64,000 nucleotides of DNA from Streptomyces tendae (lineage in GTDB: Bacteria > Actinomycetota > Actinomycetes > Streptomycetales > Streptomycetaceae): NCBI RefSeq assembly GCF_014650435.1, contig NZ_BMUY01000022.1, positions 1-64,000 on the forward strand. The letters run 5' to 3'. The stretch's first letter is position 1, and each line of letters opens with the position of its first letter. Below, piece by piece: positions 56,709 through 64,000 of this stretch. Made by a program: the position numbers and the translations under genes. The notes under the pieces are model-generated. The model was not told the DNA's origin. It saw nothing but the letters and a program-made list of their open reading frames with translations, and did not search any database.

Positions 56709-57569
56709 ATGCCAGAAGCAGCCTCCGCAGCGGCCGTACGGGCCACCATCGGCGACAGTGAGTTCGACCGGGACACCGCCGTCACCCCGCGCGCGCCCGG
56801 CGTCTACGACCTCGACCTGTCGGCCGGCTGGACGATCATCAACGCCGTCAACGGCGGCTACCTGCTGGCCGTCCTGGGCCGGGCCCTCGGCGACGCGCTC
56901 CCGCACCCAGACCCCTTCACCATCTCGGCGCACTACCTCACCGCCTCCCGGCCCGGCCCGGCGGTCGTGCGCACCGAGACCGTCCGCACGGGCCGCACCC
57001 TTTCCACCGGCCAGGCCTCCCTCTTCCAGTACGACGACGAGGGCAACGAGGTCGAGCGCATCCGCGTGCTCGCCTCCTACGGCGACCTCGGCGCCCTGCC
57101 CGACGACGTCCGCACCTCGGCGCAGCCGCCCGCGATCCCGCCGATGGACCAGTGCTTCGGCCCGGAGGACGGCCCCGCTCCGGTCGACGGCAGCTCGGCC
57201 ATCGCCGACCGGCTGATGCTCAAGCTCGACCCCGCCACCCTGGGCTGGGCGCTGGGGCAGCCCTCGGGCCGGGGTGAGATGCGGGCCTGGTTCGGTCTCG
57301 CCGACGGCCGCGACGCCGACCCGCTCTCGCTGCTCCTCGCGGTGGACGCACTGCCCCCGACCGCCTTCGAGCTGGGGCTCAAGGGCTGGGTGCCGACGGT
57401 CGAGCTGACCGCGCACGTGCGGTGCCGTCCGGCGCCGGGCCCGCTGCGGGTCTCCATCACCACCCGCAACCTCGCCGGCGGCTTCCTGGAGGAGGACGCC
57501 GAGGTCTGGGACAGCGCCGACCGCCTGGTCGCCCAGTCCCGCCAGCTGGCCCGGGTCCGGCTCGGCTGA
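56709..57569 (+). CDS. Acyl-CoA thioesterase-like protein (double hotdog)
   Basis: 286 residues. The first hotdog has the family blocks AGWTIINAVNGGYLLAVLGRAL (in part), FTISAHYLTASRPGPAVV and GRTLSTGQASLFQYDDEGNE; the second has DALPPTAFELGLKGWVPTVELTAHVR (in part) and GGFLEEDAEVWDSADRLVAQSRQLA. This matches the TesB-like/thioesterase-superfamily proteins that hydrolyse acyl-CoA. ATG 56709 has no Shine-Dalgarno, but TACCGT seven bases upstream could be a -10, so it may be leaderless. It starts 25 bp after the MerR gene. Confidence 0.85.
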   Translation: MPEAASAAAVRATIGDSEFDRDTAVTPRAPGVYDLDLSAGWTIINAVNGGYLLAVLGRALGDALPHPDPFTISAHYLTASRPGPAVVRTETVRTGRTLSTGQASLFQYDDEGNEVERIRVLASYGDLGALPDDVRTSAQPPAIPPMDQCFGPEDGPAPVDGSSAIADRLMLKLDPATLGWALGQPSGRGEMRAWFGLADGRDADPLSLLLAVDALPPTAFELGLKGWVPTVELTAHVRCRPAPGPLRVSITTRNLAGGFLEEDAEVWDSADRLVAQSRQLARVRLG

Positions 57570-57581
57570 CCCGGGGGCTGC

Positions 57582-58208
57582 TCAGTCCAGCCAGTGCGTG
57601 CGGCCGACGCTGATCAGCCGCAGTTGCCGCCGTGCCGTCTCGACGGCCCGGCGGCGCTCCTCTTCCGGAGCGTCCAGCGTCTCCAGGAACAGGGACGCCG
57701 TGATCAGCATCTGGTCGACGTAGAGGCCGGCCAGCATGCGCAGGTCGGTGTCGCTCCAGCCCGCCGCCGACGCGTCCGTGGCCAGCTCGGCCTTCACCTC
57801 CTCGGCGAACCGCGCCAGTTGCTCCCGTATGGCCCGGCGCACCGGCTGCACCCCGCCGTGCCGCTCCCGCGCGATGAAGCGGACGTGGGCCGGGTGCGCG
57901 GCCACGTGCCCGGCGATCAACTCGACCGCGCGGTCGATGCGTTCGTCGTCGTCCTCGGCCGGTGACATCGTGGTCCGGATCATCGGGTGCAGGCTGCCCA
58001 GCGCCTCCTCGACCAGCGCCACACCGAGATCCGCCGTGGAGTGGAAGTGGCGGTAGAAGGCGGTCGGGGCGACGCCCACGGCGCGGGTGACCTCGCGCAG
58101 CCCCAGGCTGCTCAGACTCTGCTCCTCCAGCAGGCCGAGCGCCGCGTCGAGGAGCGCCTGCCGGGTCTTCCGCTTCTGTTCCTGCCGAACGCCTGGGGTG
58201 TGACTCAT
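57582..58208 (-). CDS. TetR family transcriptional regulator
   Basis: 208 residues. N-terminal TetR HTH (TRQALLDAALGLLEEQSLSSLGLREVTRAVGVAPTAFYRHFHSTADLG, in parts, residues 15-60), then an all-helical ligand domain with AAHPAHVRFIARERHGG. The YRHF block is typical for fatty-acid-type TetR regulators, but no firm ligand can be given. ATG 58206-58208. It is divergent from two small membrane-protein genes, with two copies of a 14-bp motif in between. Its 3' end is convergent with the thioesterase gene, 12 bp apart. Confidence 0.92.
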   Translation of the reverse strand: MSHTPGVRQEQKRKTRQALLDAALGLLEEQSLSSLGLREVTRAVGVAPTAFYRHFHSTADLGVALVEEALGSLHPMIRTTMSPAEDDDERIDRAVELIAGHVAAHPAHVRFIARERHGGVQPVRRAIREQLARFAEEVKAELATDASAAGWSDTDLRMLAGLYVDQMLITASLFLETLDAPEEERRRAVETARRQLRLISVGRTHWLD

Positions 58209-58214
58209 GCCATG

Positions 58215-58228
58215 CAGTTAACAACTGT
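58215..58228. promoter_or_regulatory. Candidate TetR operator, copy 1
   Basis: CAGTTAACAACTGT, containing the palindrome AGTTAACAACT. It lies 7 bp from the TetR start codon. A second copy differing at one base is at 58272-58285. Confidence 0.6.
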
Positions 58229-58237
58229 TCTCTGGAA

Positions 58238-58264
58238 TTGAAAAGCCGCGCGGCGCGCTAGACT
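58238..58264 (+). promoter_or_regulatory. Candidate promoter of the small membrane-protein operon
   Basis: TTGAAA (58238-58243) and TAGACT (58259-58264) with a 15-bp spacer, flanked on both sides by the candidate TetR sites. The spacer is short, so this is tentative. Confidence 0.4.
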
Positions 58265-58271
58265 GAGAAGT

Positions 58272-58285
58272 CAGTGAACAACTGT
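58272..58285. promoter_or_regulatory. Candidate TetR operator, copy 2
   Basis: CAGTGAACAACTGT, 13 of 14 bases identical to copy 1, in the same orientation, 57 bp apart. It covers the expected transcription start of the downstream genes. Confidence 0.6.
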
Positions 58286-58335
58286 AACCACAAACGTTCA
58301 CCGAAGTGTCCACGCAAGGTTGGGGGATCCGTTCC

Positions 58336-58503
58336 ATGCTGTTCCTCGTCGTCGCACTCCTGCTCCTCGGTGTGGTGCTGGGCGCCGTCGCCCACGCACC
58401 GCTCACCTTCTCCGTCGCGGCCGGCCTGGTCATCGCCGTCTGGCTCGGCATCTTCGCCCTCCGCGAGCGGCACGGCCGCCGGCGGAGCAGCTCCGCCCAC
58501 TGA
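58336..58503 (+). CDS. Small membrane protein (55 aa)
   Basis: 55 residues: two hydrophobic segments, MLFLVVALLLLGVVLGAVAH and TFSVAAGLVIAVWLGIFAL, followed by a basic tail RERHGRRRSSSAH. I do not recognise a named family. ATG 58336 has GGGGGAT eight bases upstream; a GTG at 58306 would add ten residues but has no ribosome site. It lies downstream of the candidate TetR-controlled promoter and upstream of the DUF4190 gene. Confidence 0.65.
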   Translation: MLFLVVALLLLGVVLGAVAHAPLTFSVAAGLVIAVWLGIFALRERHGRRRSSSAH

Positions 58504-58565
58504 CACCTCCACCGACGCACGGTCCATCCACGCACGGTCCACCGACGCACGGCAGGGAGAACACC

Positions 58566-58859
58566 ATGCAGCTCACCGCACCGGCCAACCGCACCACAGA
58601 GAGCCCCCGCACCACCCGTCGTACCGGCATCCACGACACCGACGGCATGGCTGTCGCCTCGTTCGTTCTCGGACTGCTCGGCCTGCTCGTCCTCAACGTC
58701 TTCCTCGGCCCGATCGCCATCGCCCTGGCGAGCGTTGCCCTGTGGCGCGGCACCGCCCGCCGCGGCCGGGCCCTCCTCGGCCTCGGCCTGGGCGTCGCCG
58801 ACCTGCTGGTCCTGGTCGCCTTCATGTCCGCCGACAACACGATGTCGTGGAGCCTGTGA
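58566..58859 (+). CDS. DUF4190-type small membrane protein
   Basis: 97 residues. After about 30 polar residues the sequence DTDGMAVASFVLGLLGLLVL shows the DUF4190 pattern (A-x-x-S-F-x-L-G-L-L), followed by a second helix (LGPIAIALASVALWRG) and a third (GLGLGVADLLVLVAFM). The role is unknown. ATG 58566 has GGGAG upstream. The 62-bp gap before it contains three copies of a 14-16-bp direct repeat around CGCACGG. Probably an operon with the preceding small protein under TetR control. Confidence 0.78.
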   Translation: MQLTAPANRTTESPRTTRRTGIHDTDGMAVASFVLGLLGLLVLNVFLGPIAIALASVALWRGTARRGRALLGLGLGVADLLVLVAFMSADNTMSWSL

Positions 58860-58933
58860 GCCACCTCGCCGTCTCGTCCGGGCCACCGCGTGACGAGGCC
58901 AACCGTGGTCTGAGGCCGGGCGGAACCGCCCCG

Positions 58934-58939
58934 TAGAAT
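58934..58939 (+). promoter_or_regulatory. Candidate -10 of cysteine desulfurase gene
   Basis: TAGAAT ends 10 bp before the ATG at 58950, and the space between holds no Shine-Dalgarno. This predicts a very short or absent leader. No good -35 was found. Confidence 0.4.
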
Positions 58940-58949
58940 CGGCCGCACC

Positions 58950-60119
58950 ATGGCTTACCTCGACCACGCCGCGACGACCCCGATGCTTCCCGAGGCAGTC
59001 GAGGCACTCACCGCGCACCTGGGCGTCACCGGCAACGCCTCGTCCCTCCACGCGTCCGGCCGCCGGGCGCGGCGCACCGTCGAGGAGGCCCGCGAGACCC
59101 TCGCCGAGGCGCTCGGCGCCCGCCCCAGCGAAGTGGTCCTCACCTCCGGCGGCACCGAGGCCGACAACCTCGCCGTCAAGGGTCTGTACTGGGCCCGCCG
59201 TGACGCCGACTCGGCCCGCACCCGGGTCCTGGCCAGCCCCGTCGAGCACCATGCCGTCCTCGACGCCGTCCACTGGCTCGGCGAGCACGAGGGCGCCACC
59301 GTCGAGTACCTGCCGGTCGACGCCCACGGCCGGGTCCACCCCGAGGCGCTGCGCGAGGCCATCGCCCGCGACCCCGCCGACGTGGCGCTCGCCACCGTGA
59401 TGTGGGCCAACAACGAGATCGGCACGATCATGCCGATCCGTGAACTGGCCGACGTGGCTGCCGAGTTCGACGTGCCGCTGCACGCCGACGCGGTCCAGGC
59501 ATTCGGTCAGCTCCCGGTCGACTTCGCCGCCTCCGGGCTCGCCGCCATGACCGTTTCCGGCCACAAGATCGGCGGCCCCTACGGCATCGGCGCGCTGCTG
59601 CTCGGCCGGGAGTACACCCCGGTGCCCGTCCTGCACGGCGGCGGACAGGAACGCCATGTGCGCTCCGGCACCCTCGACGTCCCCGCCGTCGCCTCCTTCG
59701 CCGTCGCCGGCCGGCTCGCCGCCGAGCAGCACGAGTGGTTCGCCCGCGAGATCGGCGCCCTGCGCGACGACCTGGTCGACGCCGTCCGTACGGCCGTCCC
59801 GAACGCGATCCTCGGCGGCGACCCGTCACCCGGGGGACGCCTGCCGGCCAACGCCCACTTCACCTTCCCGGGCTGCGAGGGCGACTCGCTCCTCCTGCTG
59901 CTCGACGCCCAGGGCATCGAGTGCTCCACCGGCTCCGCCTGCACCGCGGGCGTCGCCCAGCCCAGCCACGTCCTGCTGGCCACCGGAACCGACCCCGACC
60001 TGGCCCGCGGCACCCTGCGCTTCTCGCTCGGCCACACCTCGACCGAGGCCGACGTGGAGGCGCTCGCCAAGGCGATCGGCCCCGCGGTGGAGCGGGCCAG
60101 GGCGGCGGGGCTGTCGTAG
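58950..60119 (+). CDS. iscS: Cysteine desulfurase (IscS/NifS)
   Basis: 389 residues. PLP enzyme that moves sulfur from L-cysteine to an active-site cysteine for iron-sulfur clusters and thiolated tRNA. MAYLDHAATTPMLPEAV at the start, LTSGGTEADNLAVKG, the PLP lysine in VSGHKIGGPYGIGALL, and the persulfide cysteine in IECSTGSACTAG. The length fits group I IscS-type enzymes. The ATG at 58950 lacks a Shine-Dalgarno and sits 10 bp after TAGAAT. mnmA lies 0.8 kb downstream on the same strand, pointing to a role as sulfur donor for tRNA 2-thiolation. Confidence 0.94.
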   Translation: MAYLDHAATTPMLPEAVEALTAHLGVTGNASSLHASGRRARRTVEEARETLAEALGARPSEVVLTSGGTEADNLAVKGLYWARRDADSARTRVLASPVEHHAVLDAVHWLGEHEGATVEYLPVDAHGRVHPEALREAIARDPADVALATVMWANNEIGTIMPIRELADVAAEFDVPLHADAVQAFGQLPVDFAASGLAAMTVSGHKIGGPYGIGALLLGREYTPVPVLHGGGQERHVRSGTLDVPAVASFAVAGRLAAEQHEWFAREIGALRDDLVDAVRTAVPNAILGGDPSPGGRLPANAHFTFPGCEGDSLLLLLDAQGIECSTGSACTAGVAQPSHVLLATGTDPDLARGTLRFSLGHTSTEADVEALAKAIGPAVERARAAGLS

Positions 60120-60165
60120 GAACAGGCGTTGCCGCAAGAGCCGCGGTACGGGCTGCCGTGTCGGT

Positions 60166-60894
60166 TCAGGCCTTGGTCGGCGGCTTCGACGGTGCGCTCG
60201 TGGCCGCCCGCCGCACCAGCTTCAGATACCGGTCCCAGTCCCAGTGCGGCCCCGGGTCGGTGTGGTCGGTGCCCGGCACCTCCACGTGGCCGAGGATGTG
60301 CTTGCGGTCCACGGGTATGTCGTACCGCGCGCAGATCCCCGCCGTCAGCCGCGCGGAGGCGGCGTACATCGCGTCGGTGAAGTCCTGCGGACGGTCCACG
60401 AAACCCTCGTGCTCGATGCCGACACTGCGTTCGTTGTAGTCGCGGTTGCCCGCGTGGTACGCCACGTCCAGCTCGCGGATCATCTGGGTGACGCGCCCGT
60501 CCTGCCCCACGATGTAGTGCGCGGCCGCCTTGTGCCCCGGGTCCTGGAAGGCCCGCACCGCGCTGTCGAAGCTGCCCTGCGTGACATGGACGATCACCAT
60601 GTCGATGCCGAAGTCGTCCGGCCGGTCCGCCCGCCGCCAGTTCGCGTCCGACGCCGCCACCCAGCGCGCGCCCGCGTAGTCGACGACGCCGTCCTCGCGG
60701 GGCCGCTCGACGCCCGGCAGCCGCCACCACAGCCGGGCCAGCTCGTCGCGGGCCAGCACACCGGTGCCCACGGCCGCCGCCGCACCGCCGACGATCAGCG
60801 CGCGGCGGCCGATGCGCCGGTCGCCGTCCGCGGACCCGCCGCTCGCCGACCCGCCCGGTGTGGACCCGCTCGTGGATCCCTGCTTCGCCCCCAT
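60166..60894 (-). CDS. Secreted N-acetylmuramoyl-L-alanine amidase (amidase_2/PGRP fold)
   Basis: 242 residues. N-terminal Gly/Ser tail then RRIGRRALIVGGAAAAVG, which looks like a twin-arginine or Sec signal. The amidase_2 domain has zinc ligands in IVHVTQGS and in HILGHVEVPGTDHTDPG, with AAAHYIVGQDGRVTQMI and SVGIEHEGFVD between. It cleaves the bond between muramic acid and the stem peptide. ATG 60892-60894. It is encoded between iscS and mnmA but on the opposite strand, divergent from mnmA by 60 bp. Confidence 0.9.
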   Translation of the reverse strand: MGAKQGSTSGSTPGGSASGGSADGDRRIGRRALIVGGAAAAVGTGVLARDELARLWWRLPGVERPREDGVVDYAGARWVAASDANWRRADRPDDFGIDMVIVHVTQGSFDSAVRAFQDPGHKAAAHYIVGQDGRVTQMIRELDVAYHAGNRDYNERSVGIEHEGFVDRPQDFTDAMYAASARLTAGICARYDIPVDRKHILGHVEVPGTDHTDPGPHWDWDRYLKLVRRAATSAPSKPPTKA

Positions 60895-60954
60895 GCGATC
60901 TTCAACGCATACTCGCGCGCTCCGGTTCCCGCCTCCCCGTACTCTGGAGGGGTT

Positions 60955-62085
60955 ATGACTGAGACCCCGCAGCGCACCCGTCCCCTCCGCGTCCTCGCCG
61001 CCATGTCGGGCGGAGTCGACTCCGCCGTCGCCGCCGCCCGCGCGGCCGAGGCGGGGCACGACGTGACCGGCGTCCACCTGGCGCTCTCCGCCAACCCGCA
61101 GTCCTTCCGCACGGGCGCCCGGGGCTGTTGCACCATCGAGGACTCACGGGACGCCCGCCGCGCCGCCGACGTCATCGGCATCCCGTTCTACGTGTGGGAC
61201 CTCGCCGACCGGTTCCGGGAGGACGTGGTCGAGGACTTCGTCGCCGAGTACGAGGCCGGCCGCACCCCCAACCCGTGCCTGCGCTGCAACGAGAAGATCA
61301 AGTTCGCGGCTCTCCTGGACAAGGCGCTCGCGCTCGGCTTCGACGCCGTCTGCACCGGCCACTACGCCCAGGTGATCCTGCGCGAGGACGGCGTCCGCGA
61401 GCTGCACCGCGCGGCCGACATGGCCAAGGACCAGAGCTACGTCCTCGGGGTCCTCGACGACCGGCAGCTCGCCCACGCGATGTTCCCGCTCGGTGACACG
61501 GCCACCACCAAGGACGAGATCCGCGCGGAGGCCGGGCGCCGGGGCCTCGCGGTGGCCAAGAAGCCCGACTCGCACGACATCTGCTTCATCGCCGACGGCG
61601 ACACCCAGGGCTTCCTCGCCAACCGGCTGGGCAGGGCGGAGGGCGACATCGTCGACGAGGCGGGCAACCGGCTCGGCACCCACGAGGGCGCCTACGGCTA
61701 CACCATCGGCCAGCGCAAGGGCCTCAGGATCGGCACCCCGGCCCCCGACGGCAAGCCGCGCTACGTCCTGGACATCTCCCCGGTGGACAACACCGTGACG
61801 GTCGGCCCGGCCGAGGCGCTCGACGTCGACGCCCTTCGCGCGATCAAGCCCCGCTGGTGCGGAGCCGCCCCCACCGGCCCCGGCACCTACACCGCCCAGC
61901 TCCGCGCCCACGGCGGCGAGACCGAGGTCCGCGCCGAACTCGTCGACGGCACCCTGGAGGTGACCTTCACGGAGCCGGTCCGCGGCGTCGCTCCCGGCCA
62001 GGCGATCGTGCTGTACGACGGCACGCGCGTGGTGGGCTCGGCGACCATCGCGTCCACCACGCGCGCGACGGCCGGCGCGGCCTGA
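60955..62085 (+). CDS. mnmA: tRNA-specific 2-thiouridylase MnmA
   Basis: 376 residues. It adds sulfur to U34 of tRNAs for Lys, Glu and Gln using ATP. PP-loop VLAAMSGGVDSAVAA, catalytic cysteine in RTPNPCLRCNEKIKF, second cysteine in KPDSHDICFIADGD, and the GYTIGQRKGLRIG block; C-terminal beta-barrel to the end. ATG 60955 has GGAGGGG three bases upstream. With the desulfurase gene upstream it forms a plausible sulfur-relay pair, interrupted by the opposite-strand amidase gene. Confidence 0.96.
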   Translation: MTETPQRTRPLRVLAAMSGGVDSAVAAARAAEAGHDVTGVHLALSANPQSFRTGARGCCTIEDSRDARRAADVIGIPFYVWDLADRFREDVVEDFVAEYEAGRTPNPCLRCNEKIKFAALLDKALALGFDAVCTGHYAQVILREDGVRELHRAADMAKDQSYVLGVLDDRQLAHAMFPLGDTATTKDEIRAEAGRRGLAVAKKPDSHDICFIADGDTQGFLANRLGRAEGDIVDEAGNRLGTHEGAYGYTIGQRKGLRIGTPAPDGKPRYVLDISPVDNTVTVGPAEALDVDALRAIKPRWCGAAPTGPGTYTAQLRAHGGETEVRAELVDGTLEVTFTEPVRGVAPGQAIVLYDGTRVVGSATIASTTRATAGAA

Positions 62086-62128
62086 CCCGTCCGCCCGGAC
62101 ACGCGGAGGCGACCTCGACGGCGCCGGT

Positions 62129-62908
62129 TCAGCCCGCGAGGAACTCCGCGAGCACCGGCGCCAGTACGCCCGGCTCCACCATGTGGGTCTGCCGGTCCAC
62201 GGTGCCGTAGGTGCCCTCCGGGGCGGCGTCCGCGATCGCACGGGCGGCCTCGTGCCACCACGCGTCGCTCGCGCCGCCCGCGAGGACCAGCAGCGGCACG
62301 GTGATCGCGGCGATCTCGGAGCGCGGCACCCGGCTGTCGCCCAGCACGGCGTCGTCGTACGCCAGACTCGGCGCCACCGACTCCATCCCGGCCCACATGG
62401 GGGACTGCCGGGCACCGCGGATCATCTCCTCGCCCAGCCCCGTGTGACGCAGGAACAACTCCACCGCGTCCCCGCGCCGGCCCTGACCCAGTACCTCGGC
62501 CAGGTGCCCGGTGTACTCGGCCGCGGCCCGCGCGGCGGCGTCGTCCACGGCGTACGGCACCTCGTACACCGCGACCCGGCGCACCGGCAGACCGCTCGCC
62601 GCCGCCCGCAGGACCAACGCGCCGCCCGACGACATGCCGTACAGCGACGCCTCGCCGCCCAGCGCGTCGATCAGCGCCGCCAGGTCCTCGATCTCGCGTT
62701 CCACCGCGTAGGGCGCGGTGTCGCCGCTCTCGCCGCGCCCCCGGCGGTCGTACACGGTGACGTCGAAACTGCCCGACAGCTCGGCGGCCAGCGGCGCCAT
62801 CGTGGCGCCGGTCGACATGGCGCCGCTGACGAGCACGACCGCCGGTCCCCGCCCGGAGCGTTCGTAGGCGATGCGGGTGCCGTCGCGCGAAACAGTCGTC
62901 TTCTCCAT
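62129..62908 (-). CDS. Alpha/beta-hydrolase
   Basis: 259 residues. AVVLVSGAMSTGATMAPLA (oxyanion strand), VTVYDRRGRGESGD, nucleophile elbow YGMSSGGALVL (Ser), and a C-terminal QTHMVEP that holds the catalytic His. Substrate unknown; it belongs to the broad family of small-molecule esterases and haloperoxidase-like hydrolases. ATG 62906-62908. Convergent with mnmA. Confidence 0.88.
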   Translation of the reverse strand: MEKTTVSRDGTRIAYERSGRGPAVVLVSGAMSTGATMAPLAAELSGSFDVTVYDRRGRGESGDTAPYAVEREIEDLAALIDALGGEASLYGMSSGGALVLRAAASGLPVRRVAVYEVPYAVDDAAARAAAEYTGHLAEVLGQGRRGDAVELFLRHTGLGEEMIRGARQSPMWAGMESVAPSLAYDDAVLGDSRVPRSEIAAITVPLLVLAGGASDAWWHEAARAIADAAPEGTYGTVDRQTHMVEPGVLAPVLAEFLAG

Positions 62909-62945
62909 GCCTGTGCAGACTGCCCTACGGCAGGTGTTTCATCGC

Positions 62946-63278
62946 TCAGGACACCTCGACTTCGTAGAAACAGAGGTGGTCCTTGATCTCGGCGACCTCC
63001 GGCTTCGGATCCGGGTACGCCCAGACCAGGTCCGCCGCGTCCGGCAGCGACCAGTAGGACGCGTCGCCCTTGAAGGGGCAGTGGGTCTGCGTGTCGGACG
63101 GGGACAGCAGGTCGAGGCGTACGTCCTGGGGCGGGATGTAGTACCGGTCGGGGCAGCCCGTCTCGTGCAGTACCAACGCCCCGTCGCTCTCCGCCAGCAC
63201 CTGCCCGTCGTGCACCACGCGCACGTGCCCTTCGCTCGGCTCGACGGTGATGACGTGTCCCTTGAGTCCCTTGGTCAC
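62946..63278 (-). CDS. DUF427 family protein
   Basis: 110 residues. KGHVITVEPSEGHVRVVHDGQVLAES (in part), VLHETGCPDRYYIPPQDV, THCPFKGDASYWSL and CFYEVEVS are the conserved DUF427 blocks, a small beta-rich family of unknown activity with an invariant Tyr/Cys/Lys set. The GTG at 63276-63278 has AGGAGG six bases upstream; a GTG 11 codons further up has no such site. Next to the alpha/beta-hydrolase on the same strand, 37 bp apart. Confidence 0.9.
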   Translation of the reverse strand: MTKGLKGHVITVEPSEGHVRVVHDGQVLAESDGALVLHETGCPDRYYIPPQDVRLDLLSPSDTQTHCPFKGDASYWSLPDAADLVWAYPDPKPEVAEIKDHLCFYEVEVS

Positions 63279-63373
63279 GGTCGTCCTCCTGGTGGCAGTG
63301 GTCTGCGTCACGTACTACAGCGTCCCCGAAGGCCGGGTTCTTCCCCTCCGGACCGGGCCGTACGGTGGAGGCC

Positions 63374-63913
63374 ATGAACATCTGCGTCTTCCTCTCCGCC
63401 GCCGACCTCGACGAGCGCTACACGCGCCCCGCCGAGGAGTTCGCCGAGCTGCTCGGCAAGGGCGGGCACACCCTCGTCTGGGGCGGCTCCGACGTGGGCC
63501 TGATGAAGGTCGTCGCCGACGGCGTGCAGGAGTCCGGTGGACGGCTGCTCGGGGTCTCGGTGGACTTCCTGGCCGCCAAGGCGCGCCGGGGCGCCGACGA
63601 GATGGTGATCGCGAAGGACCTGGCCGAGCGCAAGCGGCTGCTGCTGGAGAAGGCCGACGCCGTCGTCATCATGGTGGGCGGCACCGGCACGCTCGACGAG
63701 GCCACCGAGATCCTGGAACTGAAGAAGCACGGGCACACCGACAAGCCGGTCGTCCTGCTCAACACCGCGGGCTTCTACGACGGACTCAAGGAGCAGTTCC
63801 GCCGCATGGAGGACGAGGGTTTCCTGCCCCGCCCCCTAACCGAGCTGGTGTTCTTCGCCGAGGAGCCGGTCGGCGCGCTCGCCTACCTGGAGGAGAGCCA
63901 GGGCATCGAGTAG
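63374..63913 (+). CDS. LOG-family (TIGR00730-type) nucleotide phosphoribohydrolase
   Basis: 179 residues with the Rossmann-like lysine-decarboxylase fold: HTLVWGGSDVGLMKVVADG, ADEMVIAKDLAERKRLLLEKADA (in part), and the nucleotide-binding VGGTGTLDEATEIL in place of PGGxGTxxE. Members hydrolyse nucleotide monophosphates, in some cases cytokinin precursors. ATG 63374 was chosen; GGAGG lies unusually close and a GTG three codons upstream is an alternative. Confidence 0.88.
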   Translation: MNICVFLSAADLDERYTRPAEEFAELLGKGGHTLVWGGSDVGLMKVVADGVQESGGRLLGVSVDFLAAKARRGADEMVIAKDLAERKRLLLEKADAVVIMVGGTGTLDEATEILELKKHGHTDKPVVLLNTAGFYDGLKEQFRRMEDEGFLPRPLTELVFFAEEPVGALAYLEESQGIE

Positions 63914-63940
63914 GACACCGGTGGTGCGAGCATGGCGGGC

Positions 63941-64000
63941 ATGGCTACACATGTGATCACCGGAGCGGGCTCCGGCATCGGCGCGGCCGTCGCCCGCCGC
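63941..64000 (+). CDS. Short-chain dehydrogenase/reductase, N-terminal fragment (runs off window)
   Basis: Only 20 codons are visible: MATHVITGAGSGIGAAVARR. TGAGSGIG is the classical SDR nucleotide-binding motif TGxxxGxG directly after the first strand. An in-frame ATG three codons upstream (63932) is an alternative start. Substrate cannot be told. Confidence 0.8.
   Translation, partial: MATHVITGAGSGIGAAVARR

Noticed and set aside
58306..58335. GTG start for the 55-residue membrane protein ten codons upstream
   Set aside because: No Shine-Dalgarno before it, whereas ATG 58336 has GGGGGAT at proper distance.

Overview
The window is very GC-rich, with strong G/C bias at third codon positions, many GTG starts, 4-nt ATGA/GTGA overlaps, and families typical of Streptomyces (GlgE, CabC, ScARP-type toxin, TioE-like MerR regulators). 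From memory of gene order it matches the core region of Streptomyces coelicolor around SCO5443-SCO5488. That match was not checked by alignment.

Layout. 1-3.6 kb: alpha-glucan metabolism, with the 5' end of glgE divergent from glgP. 3.7-8.3 kb: a DUF1990 protein and two paralogous secreted M4 metalloproteases. 8.6-16.0 kb: a tightly overlapped four-gene operon for two heterodimeric ABC exporters, divergent from a DrrAB-like ABC pair (16.2-17.8 kb). A NarL-type two-component system follows (17.9-19.9 kb). 19.9-26.6 kb: a Tat-exported sulfatase, glgX, and two tandem L,D-transpeptidase lipoproteins. 26.6-31.7 kb: enoyl-CoA hydratase, a GHKL ATPase, a secreted guanine-specific ADP-ribosyltransferase, a divergent GNAT/MerR pair, the EF-hand protein CabC and an F420-type NADP oxidoreductase. 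31.7-34.7 kb: a GH25 muramidase, a zinc D-Ala-D-Ala carboxypeptidase and an MFS symporter.

35.0-39.8 kb is the most unusual region. A small Trypco1-type protein is followed by a 1464-residue protein that joins a trypsin-like protease, an nSTAND NTPase, one transmembrane helix and a beta-propeller. It looks like an NTP-regulated conflict or signalling system placed between two otherwise conserved housekeeping genes.

39.8-44.5 kb: gcvT-gcvH-glyA-sdaA behind a tandem glycine riboswitch. Together these convert excess glycine to C1-tetrahydrofolate, serine and then pyruvate; gcvP is not in the window. 44.6-47.1 kb: a P-loop kinase-like protein and two SseB-family proteins. 47.4-53.9 kb: a complete oligopeptide ABC importer (permease, binding lipoprotein, permease, two ATPases) closed by a strong terminator. 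54-58.9 kb: a TRIC-type channel, an erythromycin-esterase-like enzyme divergent from a double-HTH MerR regulator, a thioesterase, and a TetR regulator divergent from two small membrane proteins. 58.9-62.1 kb: cysteine desulfurase and MnmA, which together supply tRNA 2-thiouridine, flanking a PGRP-like amidase. 62.1-64 kb: an alpha/beta hydrolase, a DUF427 protein, a LOG-family protein and the start of an SDR.

Two classes of dispersed Streptomyces intergenic repeat lie in frame inside two of the ABC exporter genes, and one class has a second copy between the SseB genes. Several dyads and tandem repeats in divergent promoter regions look like operators.
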